Translations under genes and position numbers: made by a program
Shown here: piece by piece, positions 24,109 through 35,862 of the stretch
How the letters are laid out: every line of letters begins with the position of its first letter
Position numbering within the stretch: position 1 is the first letter of the stretch
Origin: Loxodes magnus
Taxonomy: Eukaryota; Ciliophora; Karyorelictea; Loxodida; Loxodidae
DNA length: 64,000 nucleotides
Reading direction: 5' to 3'
Assembly (NCBI GenBank): GCA_946699065.1
Contig: CAMPDV010000192.1
Coordinates: 372,001 to 436,000, forward strand
The notes under the pieces: generated by a model
Told to the model about the DNA's origin: nothing
What the model saw: the letters and a program-made list of their open reading frames with translations, nothing else
Databases searched by the model: none

Positions 24109-25607
24109 ATGGCATAAGATTTAACCATTAGTATAGAGAGATTAAAATTAGGAAATTAACTAGGATAAGGAAGATTTGGAATAATTTAAGCTGGAAAGTG
24201 AAATGAGGTACTGAAGTAGCAATAAAGCAATTCTTTCATAGAAGTTTAACAGAAGATGTCAGTCTTAAGGCATAAAACGAACTCTAAATTATGAATGGAA
24301 TGTATCATCCTAATATAATATAATTTTATAGTTGATGTCCTTAACCTGTCAGTCTTGTAATAGAACTTATGGAATGTTCATTATACGAGTTTTTACACAG
24401 TCAAAGGAAGATAACATGAGACTTAAAATATTAAATAAGTATTAATATAGCTTCAGGGTTATAATATTAGCATAGCTTAAATATTATTCATAGAGATTTA
24501 AAAAGTCTAAATATACTTGTGAGTTCTGATTTTAGAGCAAAAATATGTGACTTTGGTCTTTCGCGTGTAAAGTCTTTTATTATAGCAATGAGTACATAAA
24601 GGAAGTAGGAACCGTTCGCTGAATGGCACCAGAATTATTTGGAATGAGGCCTAAATATAGTTAAAAATCAGATATTTATGCTTGGGAGTTATTTTTTGGG
24701 AAATAGCAGCAAGAAAGATTCCATATGAATTCGTGGAAGATGAAGAGTTAAAAAAAGGCGTAAAAAATGGACTAAGAGAATAAATCCCTCAAGATTGTCC
24801 TTAAAATTATGCGGAAATCATATAAGAATGCTGAAAATAAGATTCTGCATTAAGACCAAATATAGAAAACATAAATTAAAAATTGCTAGAGCTGTATAAA
24901 TTAAGCTCTGAGAGTTTTCTAGCAACTTCAGAATGTAATTAATAATAATTAAAAACGAAATGACAAGCGATACTCCTTAAGTAGATTTTAATTAACTTGA
25001 AAATTCAAATAAATAAGTAGAAATTTCTTATTTTGGAGGCAAATTGAATGGTAAAAGACATGGATATGGTATAATGAAATGGAGGAGTGGTGCTAAATAT
25101 GAAGGAAATTTTGAAGATGATTTAAGATAGGGTAGGGGAAATATTATTACTCTAATGGTGATACTTACGAAGGAGAATGATATAAAGGCTAAAAGCATGG
25201 CTTCGGAAAAATGTAATGATAAGATGGAGCAAAATATGAAGGATAGTTTGCTGAAGGTTGCAAAGAAGGTAAAGGAAAATAAATTTTTGTTAATGAAGAA
25301 ATATATTAAGAACATTAGTTAAAAAGAAAATTGAAGGATTTGGAATTAATAACACCAAACATGAAGAATAATTTATTGATGGTTAAAGATAAGGTTAAGG
25401 AGTCTATTATTATTCTAACGGAGGATTATATGATGGAGAGTGATTTGAAGGTAAAAAAAATGGATAAGTGTTATTAAAGTGGACTAACGGAGAAAGATTT
25501 GAAGGAAAATGAGAGTAGGGGCTGAGAAACGGCGGAGGATGGCATTTTTACTCAAACAGTTAAAGAACTAAGCAAAAATGGAAGCAAGGTAAAAAATAGA
25601 ACTGCAT
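24109..25607 (+). pseudogene. Protein kinase with C-terminal MORN repeats, frameshifted
   Basis: Likely start MAQDLTISIERLKLG. Kinase motifs in order: glycine loop GQGRFG, VAIKQF lysine, ECSLYEFLH hinge region, [11 protein letters not shown] catalytic loop, DFGLSR, GTVRWMAPE, and SDIYAW. The HRDLKS form and W-MAPE suggest a tyrosine-kinase-like (TKL) Ser/Thr kinase. From about 25020 come MORN units (YFGGKLNGKRHGYG, YEGEWYKGQKHGFG, YDGEWFEGKKNG). At least five 1-2 nt indels (about 24206, 24590, 24690, 25140 and 25325) break the frame. None sits at a GT...AG boundary, so introns do not explain them. A recently dead gene, or an assembly with indel errors. Confidence 0.82.
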
Positions 25608-26389
25608 TATTTTTTAATTCTCATTCTTAGGAAGCATCTATTATATTTTAAAATAAAACCTTCTAGCAACTTTTTACAACTCAATTAAGATATTCTTAAA
25701 ATAAATTTTTTAAGTTTTCTCATTAATTCTCTCTTTAAAATAAAGAAGTACTAATTTTTCCAAGTAGTTGAATCTATGAAGCAATCTGATTTATTGTATA
25801 AAAAACTAATATTTATAAGTTTTAGTTCATCTAAAGGATACTAAAACACAATGAACATACTAAGAAGTTCTTATTAAAAATTTCAATTCATACTTTAAAT
25901 AATATAATACCTAAATTTCTTAACTTAGTATAATTACTTCATGATCTAATTTATGCTGTATCCATACAGTTATCAGTAGTCTGTCTATTTTTTCAATTAT
26001 TTAAAATAAAAAAAGGATTAATAAATAACTAATAACGAAATTCTTAATAACTTTATGATTTATATATTCTATTGAAAATTTATAGGAATATAATGCTAAA
26101 TTAATTATAGATGTAAAATTGAGATTTCATTAGTTTAATTGAAAATAATATTTATACAAGCTAAAGAAAAGTACAAATAGATCTTACAAAGTCAATACTG
26201 TTCATTTATGAATCTTGCTTCATAGATCTAAGAGCGAAAATCTGGAGAAAGTTGAGCTTGTTGAAGTTAAGACATGGTAAGAGAAGTACTTCTGTTTTTC
26301 TCTCCTTCTCTAATAAGGTGTTAAAATCCTTCTTGAAGTTAGTTATTTTATACTATATTCTTTTTATTAAACATTAACAAATAAATTGA
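25608..26389. other. AT-rich spacer
   Basis: No gene recognised. 26180-26330 is slightly GC-richer but unassigned. Confidence 0.35.
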
Positions 26390-27412
26390 TTTTAAGAATG
26401 ATAGAGCGAAAGCTATCTCCATTAGGAATATGAGGATAAAGAGAAAAAAAGATAAAAAAATAAAGTAAAATCAAGACAATAATTAAGGCCAAAGAGTTTC
26501 AGAAGGAGAGTATATGATAAAAAAATATTATATTAAGCTGAAAGGCGAACATTATATAATTTAATTTAATATTTGCTTATTAATAAAATAATTTTAGAAA
26601 ATTAATAATAATAATTGTAAGCAAAAAGTAAAAAATAGTTTGTGTTCCCTGGAATCTAAACTGATTTCTCGCTGCCAGCTTTTTAACGTGGTGGAAACCA
26701 CGGCCAAGTTTTTTATGTAGGAGATAGTTGATATGATAATTTTCTTGCTCCATTAAAAGTCTTCTTCTAGAATAATCCATATGGAGTTACATATAATCTT
26801 ATAAGTTCTCTTCACATTATTTGTTCTTCCTTTCTCTTTATTTGTTTAAAGCTTTAGCAAGTCTTCAGTAAAAGATTCTTCAAGTGGTAGAATCAGCATA
26901 TTCTATATTTAATGGTTTTGGACTTTAATTATAGGTATAAGTGATTTACTATCTTTTCTATTCTAGCTATTGGATTATATTTTTATTTTTATTAATTCTA
27001 CTTTTCTATGTTTGTTATCTTATTAATATCCATTTTGCCAACTTTGTTCGATCTAGATTAAGATTATAGTTCGAGCTGTTCTTTATTCCCTACATGACTT
27101 TATATCAGTTGGTTCCAAAAGTAGTTGGTTTCCTAATTAAATTCTTCAATTGTATTAAGGAGTTCTCAATCTTTTCCACGATATTAAATATTTCCTCATC
27201 TTGTTTTTAGAAATTTTTCTTCATAAATCGAATTTAATTTCCTAACGCATCGTTTGAGCCAGACTTCTGCTCCTCAGTGTTCCATTAAAAGTGATTTCTT
27301 TTTGCCGATGAAGAAGAGTCAGAGTCATGGGTTCTTGTATTTGGTGTTATATTTATTTTTTTTCTAGCTTCCTGGCTTTCTTTTCTTCAATTTTTTATTG
27401 CTTGCTTACCAT
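26390..27412 (-). pseudogene. ORF1 element remnant with degenerate 3' hairpin
   Basis: Likely start at 27412 (MVSKQQKIEEKKARK). The frame shifts at an A-run near 27360 and continues as NTEEQKSGSNDA... with a coiled-coil-like part (DEEIFNIVEKIENSLIQLKN). No intact knuckle is visible. At its 3' side (26396-26440) a degenerate version of the shared hairpin (GATAGAGCG) sits right of a TAACAAATAAAT tail. That places it in the same family. Confidence 0.55.
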
Positions 27413-27790
27413 TTTTTTAGTCTTTTAAGCTAAAAAAAATTAAACAGAGAAACAAGTAAATAAATAAAGAGATAAAAAATATACAAGCAAAAAACCATAA
27501 AATTATATTTATTTAAATCATAATTTTTTCTAATATAACTAAAAATTTAAGAAGCAAACAAATTTAACTTTTTATGATAATTAACTTAAAATGAGTTAAA
27601 TGTATTTTAAATATTTTATAGATATACAAATATTAATTTTATTAAATTAAATGAAAATGAAATTTCATATCGGGCAACATCTTAGTAAAGGCGAGAAAAA
27701 GAAGGCGAAATAAAAGCTCTTCGAATTTAAAAATAAAAACAGCAGGTTACTGAGAACTCAAACTACTCATCTCCTTATTAAGGTAAGCGC

Positions 27791-28468
27791 ATGGTTGGTC
27801 CTGAAACTTACGGAATTGACTCAGAATAAATAGGATAATTTAAATCAGTTATCAAGAAACAGGAGGAAACAATTTATAACCTTTCGATTTAACTTAGAGA
27901 AATTTTAACCAACTTAGATCAACTAAACAATGAAATAGATTAACTCAAGACTATATTGGTAAATAACAAGCAAATTACTAGATAATAAACTTGATCTTAA
28001 TCTTAATAATCTCTATCCTCAAATGTAGTAATGCAGGCCAAAAATGAATAAGAAAACTAAATAATCTCTCAATCTGCAGTACAACAAGTTGAAGAAGGAA
28101 ATAGAATTGAAACAATTTAAAGGAAAACAAAAATTGATTAAATTAAAAAAATTTTGAATTTAAGAACCTAAACGAAAACCTTTAGCAAAAAATGCTTATT
28201 CTGTTAATCTCAAAATAACTTATTAAGAAAATGTTGAAACTTTTAAATGTTCAAAAGAAATAATTAATAAAAAACATGAAAAGAAATCGCAAGACTATTT
28301 ATAATTAAAAATGGAGTTTATAAAAGAAAATTGTTCCAGTTAAAAGATTCTGTACATGAACTTTTAGGTTAAGCTTCCAGCACAAAAAGCTTGTGGAACC
28401 CAACCAAATAAAAAAATAATGGTCATCGGAAGGAGGTTGCAAACCCTGCCAAAGATAAACACTTTTGA
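27791..28468 (+). CDS. ORF1-type protein with variant zinc knuckle (C-C-N-C)
   Basis: 225 residues from ATG 27791 to TGA. The same frame is open upstream to about 27655, so the N-terminus may be longer with a lost start. Coiled coil near the start (IQLREILTNLDQLNNEIDQL), then knuckle CLFCQSQNNLLRKC, where the His position is Asn. The family signature IIKNGVYKRKLFQ follows about 30 residues later. Three in-frame TGA codons read as Trp. The heptad region is clearly related to INYDQLSIEIDQLKDLL in the copy at 51813. The frame is intact, but the lost His ligand suggests impaired zinc binding. Confidence 0.7.
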
Positions 28469-28522
28469 ACTTTAAGTATATTATATTATTATATTATTAA
28501 ATTAAATGAAGATTTTAACCTC

Positions 28523-29301
28523 TCATTTTATGCTAAAGAGCTGAGTAGGATCTGTTTGTAATTTATTGAAAGGTAATGCTTCTCTTGAGTTTGCCAGTAT
28601 TCTTGTGAATTTTCTTCTATAAAAATTCCCTTTCGAGTAATATAGATGTGGCATTTCTTGTCATAATTTTCTTGATTTTTGTTATTAAAAATTTTGTAAT
28701 TGTTTGCATTATTTTAGAAGATGATAGATAGATCCAAAGTAGTAACATTTTTTCTTGGCTGCTTTATTATTGTTATTTTAAGTTTTTTCAGCATGGACAG
28801 AATGCCTTATGTCTACACTTTAGATTCCTAAATCATTTCCACTTCAGGTATTTTAGACTTGAATTCGGGTGTTAATCCTAGAAATTCAATTTTCGATCCT
28901 TTTAGTCTTGTCAATTCTTCCTTTAGGTAATATATTAACGCCTGCATGTCTTGAAATTCTATCGGTTCTTAGGAAATTTAATCCACTCATTCTCTTAACA
29001 AGTGCATTTTCGTATCTTAGAACATCCATCATCTTGTGTAATTTTTCTACATTATATGGGACATCTCACTCTTCATTGTACACAACCTATTAATAGTCTT
29101 CATTCTAAACTTTAAACGGTCTTATTTTTTTGGTTTATATTGTTTTTTATTTCTTAATATTTATTTCTTCGTTCTATCCAGAAGAGAATTGATGCTTTTC
29201 TGGCTTCCGAGAAGGAGTTAATAAGTGAGATATTTGCTTTCTTCTTTTCTTTTTTTCTTTTTTTCTTTCGGAACCAGAAAACTCTTTAAAAAATCTGGCA
29301 T
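28523..29301 (-). pseudogene. ORF1 remnant, tail-to-tail with the previous copy
   Basis: Starts MPDFLKSFLVPKEKKKKRKEE. At least two frame changes. Near its end KKCYYFGSIYHLLKQC matches the knuckle with the second Cys replaced by Phe, then SKGNFYRRKF, then TGA (28525-28523). Shares an A/T tail region (28470-28505) with the plus-strand copy that ends at 28468. Confidence 0.6.
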
Positions 29302-29604
29302 TTTTTAAATATTTTATAATTTTATTAAAAATTCAAAACTAGATTACTAAAATAATTTTAATAATTTTATTAATATTTACATTAAGAATCTCCCTTAATA
29401 AGCATGCTTAAAAATAATAGCTAAATAAATAAAGAAAAAAAGTTTAATGATGGTTAAAAATTTAAGAATGATACTATTATTTATAAGGTAATTTTTTTTA
29501 ATTTATAATTTATTTTTGTTCTAAGCACATTTAAAAATTAAAAAAATTAAAACAATTATAATTCAAATAATGTAGAAGTAATAAATAAAAAAGGCTTTAA
29601 GAAA

Positions 29605-29935
29605 AAATGGAATATTTGAAAAGATGGTGGAAGCTGATATTGGCCATCTTGACTAAACTTTCTAGTTTAATGACTAGGAACAAGTTCCTTTCCTGTTGCT
29701 GAGAAAGTCCCTGGTCAGAGTCGTTTTTGAAGGGAACGCTGTCTTTGAGATTATCCGCTCTTGGTAAGGGCTTGAAACCTGGCTGTTCATAGCGATGGAG
29801 CTCCCTAGCAGCTGTGCCTGGAGTACAACAGGATATCCTCGATATTCCTAAAACGAGAGTATTGGGTCATCTAATCGGAAGGGAGTTTCTGCTACCAAAA
29901 ACTCTTTTAATTAAAATTAATCAAAAAAAAGGAAA
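29605..29935 (+). repeat. GC-rich dispersed repeat R1, copy 1
   Basis: About 330 bp, strikingly GC-richer than its surroundings, matched by 43080-43400. Contains AGGAAC-AA-GTTCCT, a perfect small hairpin kept in both copies. Both strands are partly open under the ciliate code. It could be a structured RNA-derived SINE or part of an unknown coding element. No tRNA-type promoter boxes found. Confidence 0.75.
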
Positions 29936-30039
29936 AATGGATAATATTTATATGAAATTCTACTATCTGAAATATTTATTAATAAATTTGATCTCAGATC
30001 ATAAATTTTCAATTAAAAAAAATTTCCTTACAAAACTTT

Positions 30040-30420
30040 ACTAAATAAATAAATAAATTGGACTATAGAGAGCGTAGCACTCTCGTTGGTACGCAGCTCT
30101 TTAAAATAATTTTATTTAATGTCGAAAAATAAAATTTTATTGGTCTCTCTATCCTTGTTTTCTCTTCCTGCAGTACATCCCTGTAATTTTTCCTTCTAAA
30201 GCATAGGATGCAATACGCAATTACGGGTACATATTTCCCCGACTTATGATGAAGAATGTTTTCTCTTGGCATTCAGAGTTCTCCAGATTGTCGAATCTTC
30301 CTTCTCTTGTTATTGGTTTGTCTTTCTCCAATTTATCCTCCATCTGCGTTCATTTTTTAGTTGGCTTGCTGGGCCTCCAAGCAGCATCCGAAGGGAAGGG
30401 CTTTCCACCCTATTTAAAAT
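30040..30420 (-). mobile_element. SINE-like element B-related copy with hairpin and TTTA tail
   Basis: On the minus strand the body (30420 to 30104) leads into the hairpin (30061-30103) and a clean (TTTA)n tail (30040-30059). Part of the body (GGGAAATATGTACCCGTAAT, near 30235) corresponds to the repeated block of element B. The minus frame through it is open and could encode a Lys/Arg-rich peptide (KRRKIRQSGEL). Confidence 0.7.
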
Positions 30421-30485
30421 AAATATAAAAATATAGTTTAGAAAATATATAAAGAAACTTATTTAAGAGATCATACTGTCAAAAA

Positions 30486-31210
30486 ATGGAGAAAAAAGAT
30501 TAGAATTATTAACAGGCAAATCTTAAATTCACTCCACCAAGATAGAAAAATAGTTAGCCTCTAAAATATTTCTGCAACACAAATGAAAATTTCACCTAAA
30601 ATTAAAAAATAATAGAAGAAGGAGACAGCGTTGTAAAATTTATAAAAAATGACGACTTCAGTACCTAACTAAAGAGTATTCCTTTGAATGTAATAAAAAT
30701 AGATATAAAAATGATTTTCAGATTATTTCTGTCATCAAACTGGAAAAAGAACTGTAATAGTTCTAAAATGGCTTTAAATTTCAAGCTACGGAATCAAATT
30801 CATACATAACCTGCTTTAATTCTAAGGAGAAGTTAAAAAAAGATGCAAAAATAAGTCAAAGACTTTTATTAAATATTTTAAATAGGGAGAAACAAATCTT
30901 CAACTAAAATTAACATAACTCAAATACCAGGAAGTACTTCAAGAGCTATAAGCTGAGCAAGAATCTTAGCAGGAGCCAAGAGGAAATAACTGAAGGCATT
31001 GGATAACAGTTTTTGAAATATGCCAAACGATTAGGACTCTTTTAAATCTTTCCGACCATACCCTATTAGAAGATAGAATCTTCAAAGGAGTGAAGCACTG
31101 GAGGAAACTTCCAAGGAGAAATTTTATAAACTTTAAATAAAATTAATTTAAAGAGTTGCACACCATCGAGAGTGTTATATGTTCTATAGGCGAGTTTATT
31201 TATTTAATAC
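30486..31210 (+). pseudogene. ORF1-tail element with hairpin and TTTA tail
   Basis: ATG at 30486 (MEKKDQNYQQANLKF). After frame changes the 3' half encodes the same C-terminal block as the element at 15773: KYQEVLQEL, EQESQQEPRGN, TLLEDRIFKGVKHWRKLPRR, NFINFK. Ends in the hairpin (31149-31193) and TTTATTTATTTA tail. The hairpin base is GAGT/GTTC, still pairable with wobbles although the sequence differs from other copies. Confidence 0.65.
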
Positions 31211-31219
31211 AATAAAAAA

Positions 31220-31625
31220 GAAGAATGATTTAATGAAGCAAGAAAAAAAACTATGATAAAAAATAGAATTAAGAAATTAAAATAAACTTAATTGATATAA
31301 GCAACCTTAGATAATAAATTTAAGTAATTCCAATAAAAATAAAGAGAGTACAAGCAAAAGAAAGATATTCAAGAAAGAAATGTCGCATCTTTAGTTGCAA
31401 ATGACACCTCTAAAGAATCAGCAATAAAGAAAAAATATCCACAATAATTAAAAAAATTATTCTCATCTTTTACTAAACGGGTGATGGAAAACTAAGGAAG
31501 AATAAACTTAATCAATTGAAGTAGCATAAGAATAGAAACGAAGAAGTCTCAAGATATGGAATACAAGGACCTGATCGCTAGACAGGGGTGAGAGATATCT
31601 AAAGATAAATTTTATAAATCTGAAA
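31220..31625 (+). pseudogene. ORF1 fragment
   Basis: KKCRIFSCKWHLQR near 31375 looks like a disrupted knuckle, and GKLRKNK downstream matches the position of the GxxYRRK signature. It lies immediately after the tail of the preceding element. Too short and broken for more. Confidence 0.4.
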
Positions 31626-32200
31626 GCCTTTTTTTAATTTCGATTTTAAATATAGTTTTTTCATTTTATACATTACAATTAAATAGTTCTAGCATTTATT
31701 TTTTAAGTATTCACTTAACATAAAATAAAAAAACTACATCTATTTTGATTATTTACATTTTTTTTCTGATTGAAATAATTTATTTTATTTTATTATAAAT
31801 TTATTAATTAAATTTTCATAATTAAGATGATTGGTTGTGTCAAATATCTTTAATTTGATATTTGATAGGTTTTTATTTATTTTTGCGTACATTTTATAAA
31901 TTTTAATAATAAAAAAAAAGGAATAAAAATAAATTGCTTTATGAACTATTTTTGAAAGGATTTGCATTTATTAAGAATGGAAAATTATTTTATCATTTCA
32001 GATAAAATTTTACTTTAATAGAATAGAAAAGGAATTTCAGCTAAAAAAGATTTTCGACTATATTCAATCTTATAATTAAGCAAATTTATTTTAATTAGTA
32101 GGCTTTATTTTAGATAGATAAATATAATATGAATTATAGGGACCCTATCATTATTAGGTTAACCATAAAAAGTTAAAATGTATTTAATCTAATATAAATT
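31626..32200. other. AT-rich spacer
   Basis: No gene or repeat recognised. Confidence 0.4.
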
Positions 32201-32229
32201 CTGTTGCTTCAAAAAAAATCATGGATTTC

Positions 32230-32960
32230 TTTTTATAATGGTCAATCTTCTTAATGTTCTTTTAAAAAGATATCCCTTATAATCCTATAATTATTTCCTC
32301 ATTTTAATATTGAATGCTTCAGATAATTATTTATAAAATTTTAGTTTTTAGGACTTTTCTATAAATTTATTCTCTTTTATATTATAAAATTAATTGAATC
32401 TATTTAAAACTTCTCCTTTCTAACTATTTTTTAGAATCCGCCAACATTATCAGATAAAATATTCTTCCCTTGCAAAATAAGCATCTTTTTATTTTCCTCA
32501 CCTTATAGGTTTAATTTGCACTAAAAATGCCCATCAGATCTACAATGTATTTAATTTTTTAAATATAGGAATTCCGTATATTCTGAACTCTTATTAAATT
32601 TTTCTTCATCTAATGAAATCATTTTTAGCTTCTAAAGCTTGAAGTTTACAGCTGGTTTCATTTTTGTATTAGCTATTATCTTGAGGAATAGAAATTGTAT
32701 TTCATAGTAAGGTCGTTATCTTTTCTTTTCCTTTCTTTCGTTTCTTAACATAATTTAAGAAAATCTAATTTTATCAACAAAATCTCAGAAATTACTTTTT
32801 CTAATTAGATTATAAGTACAATTATATTATTTCATTGAAAGTGGAAATATCTTTTTTCTTAACTTATTATTATCCAGAAGTTAGGTAATTCAATTTATTA
32901 ATAAAATTAAATTACGCTGAAATAAAATTCTTTTGAAAATAATGTTAAATTGAAGAAAAA
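32230..32960 (-). pseudogene. ORF1 remnant
   Basis: Minus-strand frames are coding-like (LDEEKFNKSSEYTEFLYLKN). After a frame change KRCLFCKGRIFYLIML near 32480 matches the knuckle with His and last Cys lost, followed by QYKREQIYRK in the position of the family signature. Confidence 0.45.
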
Positions 32961-33689
32961 AAATAACATGTAAGCATGTAAAAAAAGTTAAAAAAATATA
33001 GAAAAAGTTAAAAGAGCAAAAAATATTTTGAGAGCTTTACGTTTATAAAAAATTTAAAGTAAAAAAGAATCTTTAAAAAAAACGAAAAATTAAATAAAAT
33101 AAACTTTTGAAAAATGACAAAAAAGAAAATATCTAATAGAAAATATCTAATTACAAAAAAAAATGCTAAAATATAAAAAATAAAAATATGTAAAAAAAAT
33201 AAAAAATCTAAAGTCAAAAAAAACTGAATATTTTAAAATAACTTTCAAAAGTAGATTTAAAGTTAAGAGAAAAAAAAGAACAAATTATAGAAAAAAAAAT
33301 AAAAAAAACAGCTAGAATAATATGTTTTGCTTAAAAATACCTTTATTAAACTTAATATTTTGTTTATGACTTAAAAATATAAAAATAAAGAAATCGTCTA
33401 AATAATTTGAATGTCTCTAGTTATTATTTTCTTTAGATAAAATATTTAAATATAAATTTGTTTATGAAGCGTTTCATGCTTTTTATCAAAATTAAATTAT
33501 AATTTTATTAATTTTAACTCTGCTTTTATAAAATTTTATTATATATAAAAAATTAAAGTTTGGTTTAATATTATGTGTTTAAATTTTAAACTCTATTTTT
33601 GAATTAAATAAGCATTTCCTTTTTCTATCAAGATTTATTAGTATTATATTAATTTTTAGATGGATTATTAAAAACAATTTTATCTCAAT

Positions 33690-34230
33690 AAATTCAGTGA
33701 AATTAACGGAAATGATTTAAATTCTTCTTTGAAAACCTTCGACTCAAGCATTTTTTAATTAAAATACATTACTAGATGTCTTTTTATGCTTTATTTTTCG
33801 TTAGTTTCCTATCAAGATTTTTTTGGCTTTTCGTACTTTGATACTTCCTGGTTCAAAATATTCAGTTTTTGCTTCGTTGTATGATATTCCAACCTATTTG
33901 ATTATATAATTTAAATAATTGATTTTTTTTCTAACTTTAGCTTCTTAGTTTTTATCTACTTTTGTTTGTTTTAGGAGTTTCTACTTTTCTTTCAAAAACA
34001 ATTCATAGATTGTTGAATCACTTTTCTGTGTCTTTTATCACAATTTAATTTCTTCTTAAGCTTCGATTTTTTCCTATTTCTATTTGTTATCTTTTTCCCA
34101 AAATATTCAACAAAGGTAAAAGTCTAAAATTATGAGATGACCTAATTGTCAATTTTTCTTTGTCCTAAAGATTCTAGAATACTTTTTATTCAATATTTTC
34201 CAATTTTTAATTAAAATGTTCTTAGGAATA
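33690..34230 (-). other. Coding-like minus-strand stretch, unidentified
   Basis: A continuous frame gives EKIEAQEEIKLWQKTQKSDS and then NEAKTEYFEPGSIKVRKAKK, plausible charged protein sequence. Upstream KKNWQLGHLI could be a ruined knuckle, so it may be another ORF1 relic. No start is assignable. Confidence 0.3.
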
Positions 34231-34244
34231 AAATTCTCATTAAT

Positions 34245-34662
34245 GGATAAGTATGTTTATAGAGCGCGAAGTATCTTTTTGGTGCGCAACTCTTTCATTA
34301 TTTAATTTAATATTAAAAAAGATTTTCTCATATTTTTTGCTATCAATCTAATCATCCATTGAGTCACGATCAGTTTCTCCAAATGGCGAATCTGTTTATT
34401 AAAAATTATTCTTGAATCTCGAATCAAATGCTTCTGTCTTGCTGAATAAGATCAAAATAAAATTTTAATTTTTTTTAGTCATCAGTAACTTCGCCAGTAA
34501 AACTTTCTTACTACTAGCGAGAACCCTCGGGAAAGTTAGGCTTGTCTCTTCAAAGAATGTCCATCCTTCCCCGTGGTGGCATCTAATACGAGTTTACTCT
34601 CAATGCAGTATACACTGCACCAGATTGCCTACTAGTTCTTCTAACAGCATCCTACATTCATA
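34245..34662 (-). mobile_element. SINE-like element A, diverged copy 3
   Basis: Aligns along its whole length with the inverted copy at 3404-3836 at clearly lower identity. It includes the GC-rich 5' part (GGCATCTAATACGAG, TGCAGTATACACTGCACC) and the hairpin (34258-34295). The TTTA tail is eroded. Confidence 0.8.
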
Positions 34663-35347
34663 TTTTTTAGATTAATAAAATATTTTTACCATTTGTTTTA
34701 AATAAATAATAAAATAGATAATTCTCACTGTTATAGTAAAGCATTAATTTTATCATTTTATTTTTAATGTTTTATTTTATAACTTTTTTTAATCAAAAAT
34801 GTCTTATAAATTAAAATTAAAGATCACAAAAATTTGTTAATTAAAAAATGGAGAGGTTATATTAGAAAGATGAAATGTATTCGAATTTTCGTTTCTAATT
34901 CAATTAATGTGCTTATAGATAAATTAAAAAGTAAGACATCAATTAGTAATGAAATAATATAAGAATTTTCTGCATGTGAATCGATTTTTTCATCTTCTAA
35001 AAATGAAACTTGATCTACTTTTAATAACGTTTAGTTATAATTGGCAACTAGAGGAAGGTTTAAAAATTAAAACTATCAAAAATAAAAATAAATAATAATA
35101 TCAAATATTTAAGAGAGTTTTAAAAAAGATTGCAGTTGGAAGTTATTACTGAAAAAATGTAGAAAAATGTGAAAAAATAAAGAATCTAACTTATGAAATA
35201 GATTTAAAAGTCACATTTCACAAAAAATAGTTCTCTTGATAAATTTAGAATAATGAAGATTTAACTCTCAATCTCAAAAAAGAAAACTAACTTACTAAAA
35301 GAAGAAATATAAATTATATAAACTAGTTAAAGTTTATTATAATTTTT
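34663..35347. other. AT-rich stretch, possible ORF1 relic
   Basis: Plus-strand frames from about 34799 or 34849 are open but show no knuckle. Position directly upstream of element B copy 2 suggests an eroded ORF1 part of that insertion, unproven. Confidence 0.25.
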
Positions 35348-35862
35348 TTAAACCACCATAGTTGTTCGAAGGTGAACAACAAGGTCATCTTCATCAGAGG
35401 TTGGGGAAGTTAAGTACCCATAATCGACTTTATGTCTTCCTCTGCTTTGGTTTGGCCTCGAGACATCTGCTAGTTTGACCTTCGGCACTGACTTATTATA
35501 ATTTTTAATCCTGGAACTAAAAAGAAATAATATTGCGAGCTTCATCAGAGGTGGGGAATTTAAGTACCAATAATTGGCACATGTCGTCCTCTGCTTTGGT
35601 GATGCAATGAGAAACAATCCTGCCATGTCCTTGGACCTCAGGCAAGTATTAAAAATTACGAGTATTCTAAAATTATATCAGTATTGAACATTTTTATCAG
35701 TATTGAATACTTATACCAGTATTGAACAAGGTCTTCCAGTATCTGATAATTTTATCAGTAAGAAACATTCTTGTCAGTATGAAACATTTTTTTTAAAGAG
35801 CTGAGCACCAACGAGAGTGCTACGAGCTCTATAATCAAATTTATTTATTTATTATTTATTTA
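35348..35862 (+). mobile_element. SINE-like element B, copy 2
   Basis: Inverted relative to 14088-14605 and closely similar. Contains two related ~62 bp blocks (35389-35450 and 35539-35599; both run from CTTCATCAGAGG to CTCTGCTTTGGT), the minisatellite, the hairpin (35797-35838), and a (TTTA)n tail to 35862. The frame is open across the body under the ciliate code. Confidence 0.82.
35652..35790 (+). repeat. Short tandem repeat inside element B copy 2
   Basis: Six to seven imperfect units around TATCAGTATTGAACA, decaying toward the hairpin (CAGTAAGAAACA, CAGTATGAAACA). Counterpart of 14165-14282. Confidence 0.75.

Noticed and set aside
24109..25607. Very short introns (15-16 nt, known in some ciliates) as cause of the kinase frame breaks
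   Set aside because: The breaks are 1-2 nt indels in homopolymers or inside motifs, without GT...AG boundaries.
14088..35862. CRISPR-like arrays in the short tandem repeats
   Set aside because: Units are imperfect, adjacent without unique spacers, and lie inside a eukaryotic retroposon.
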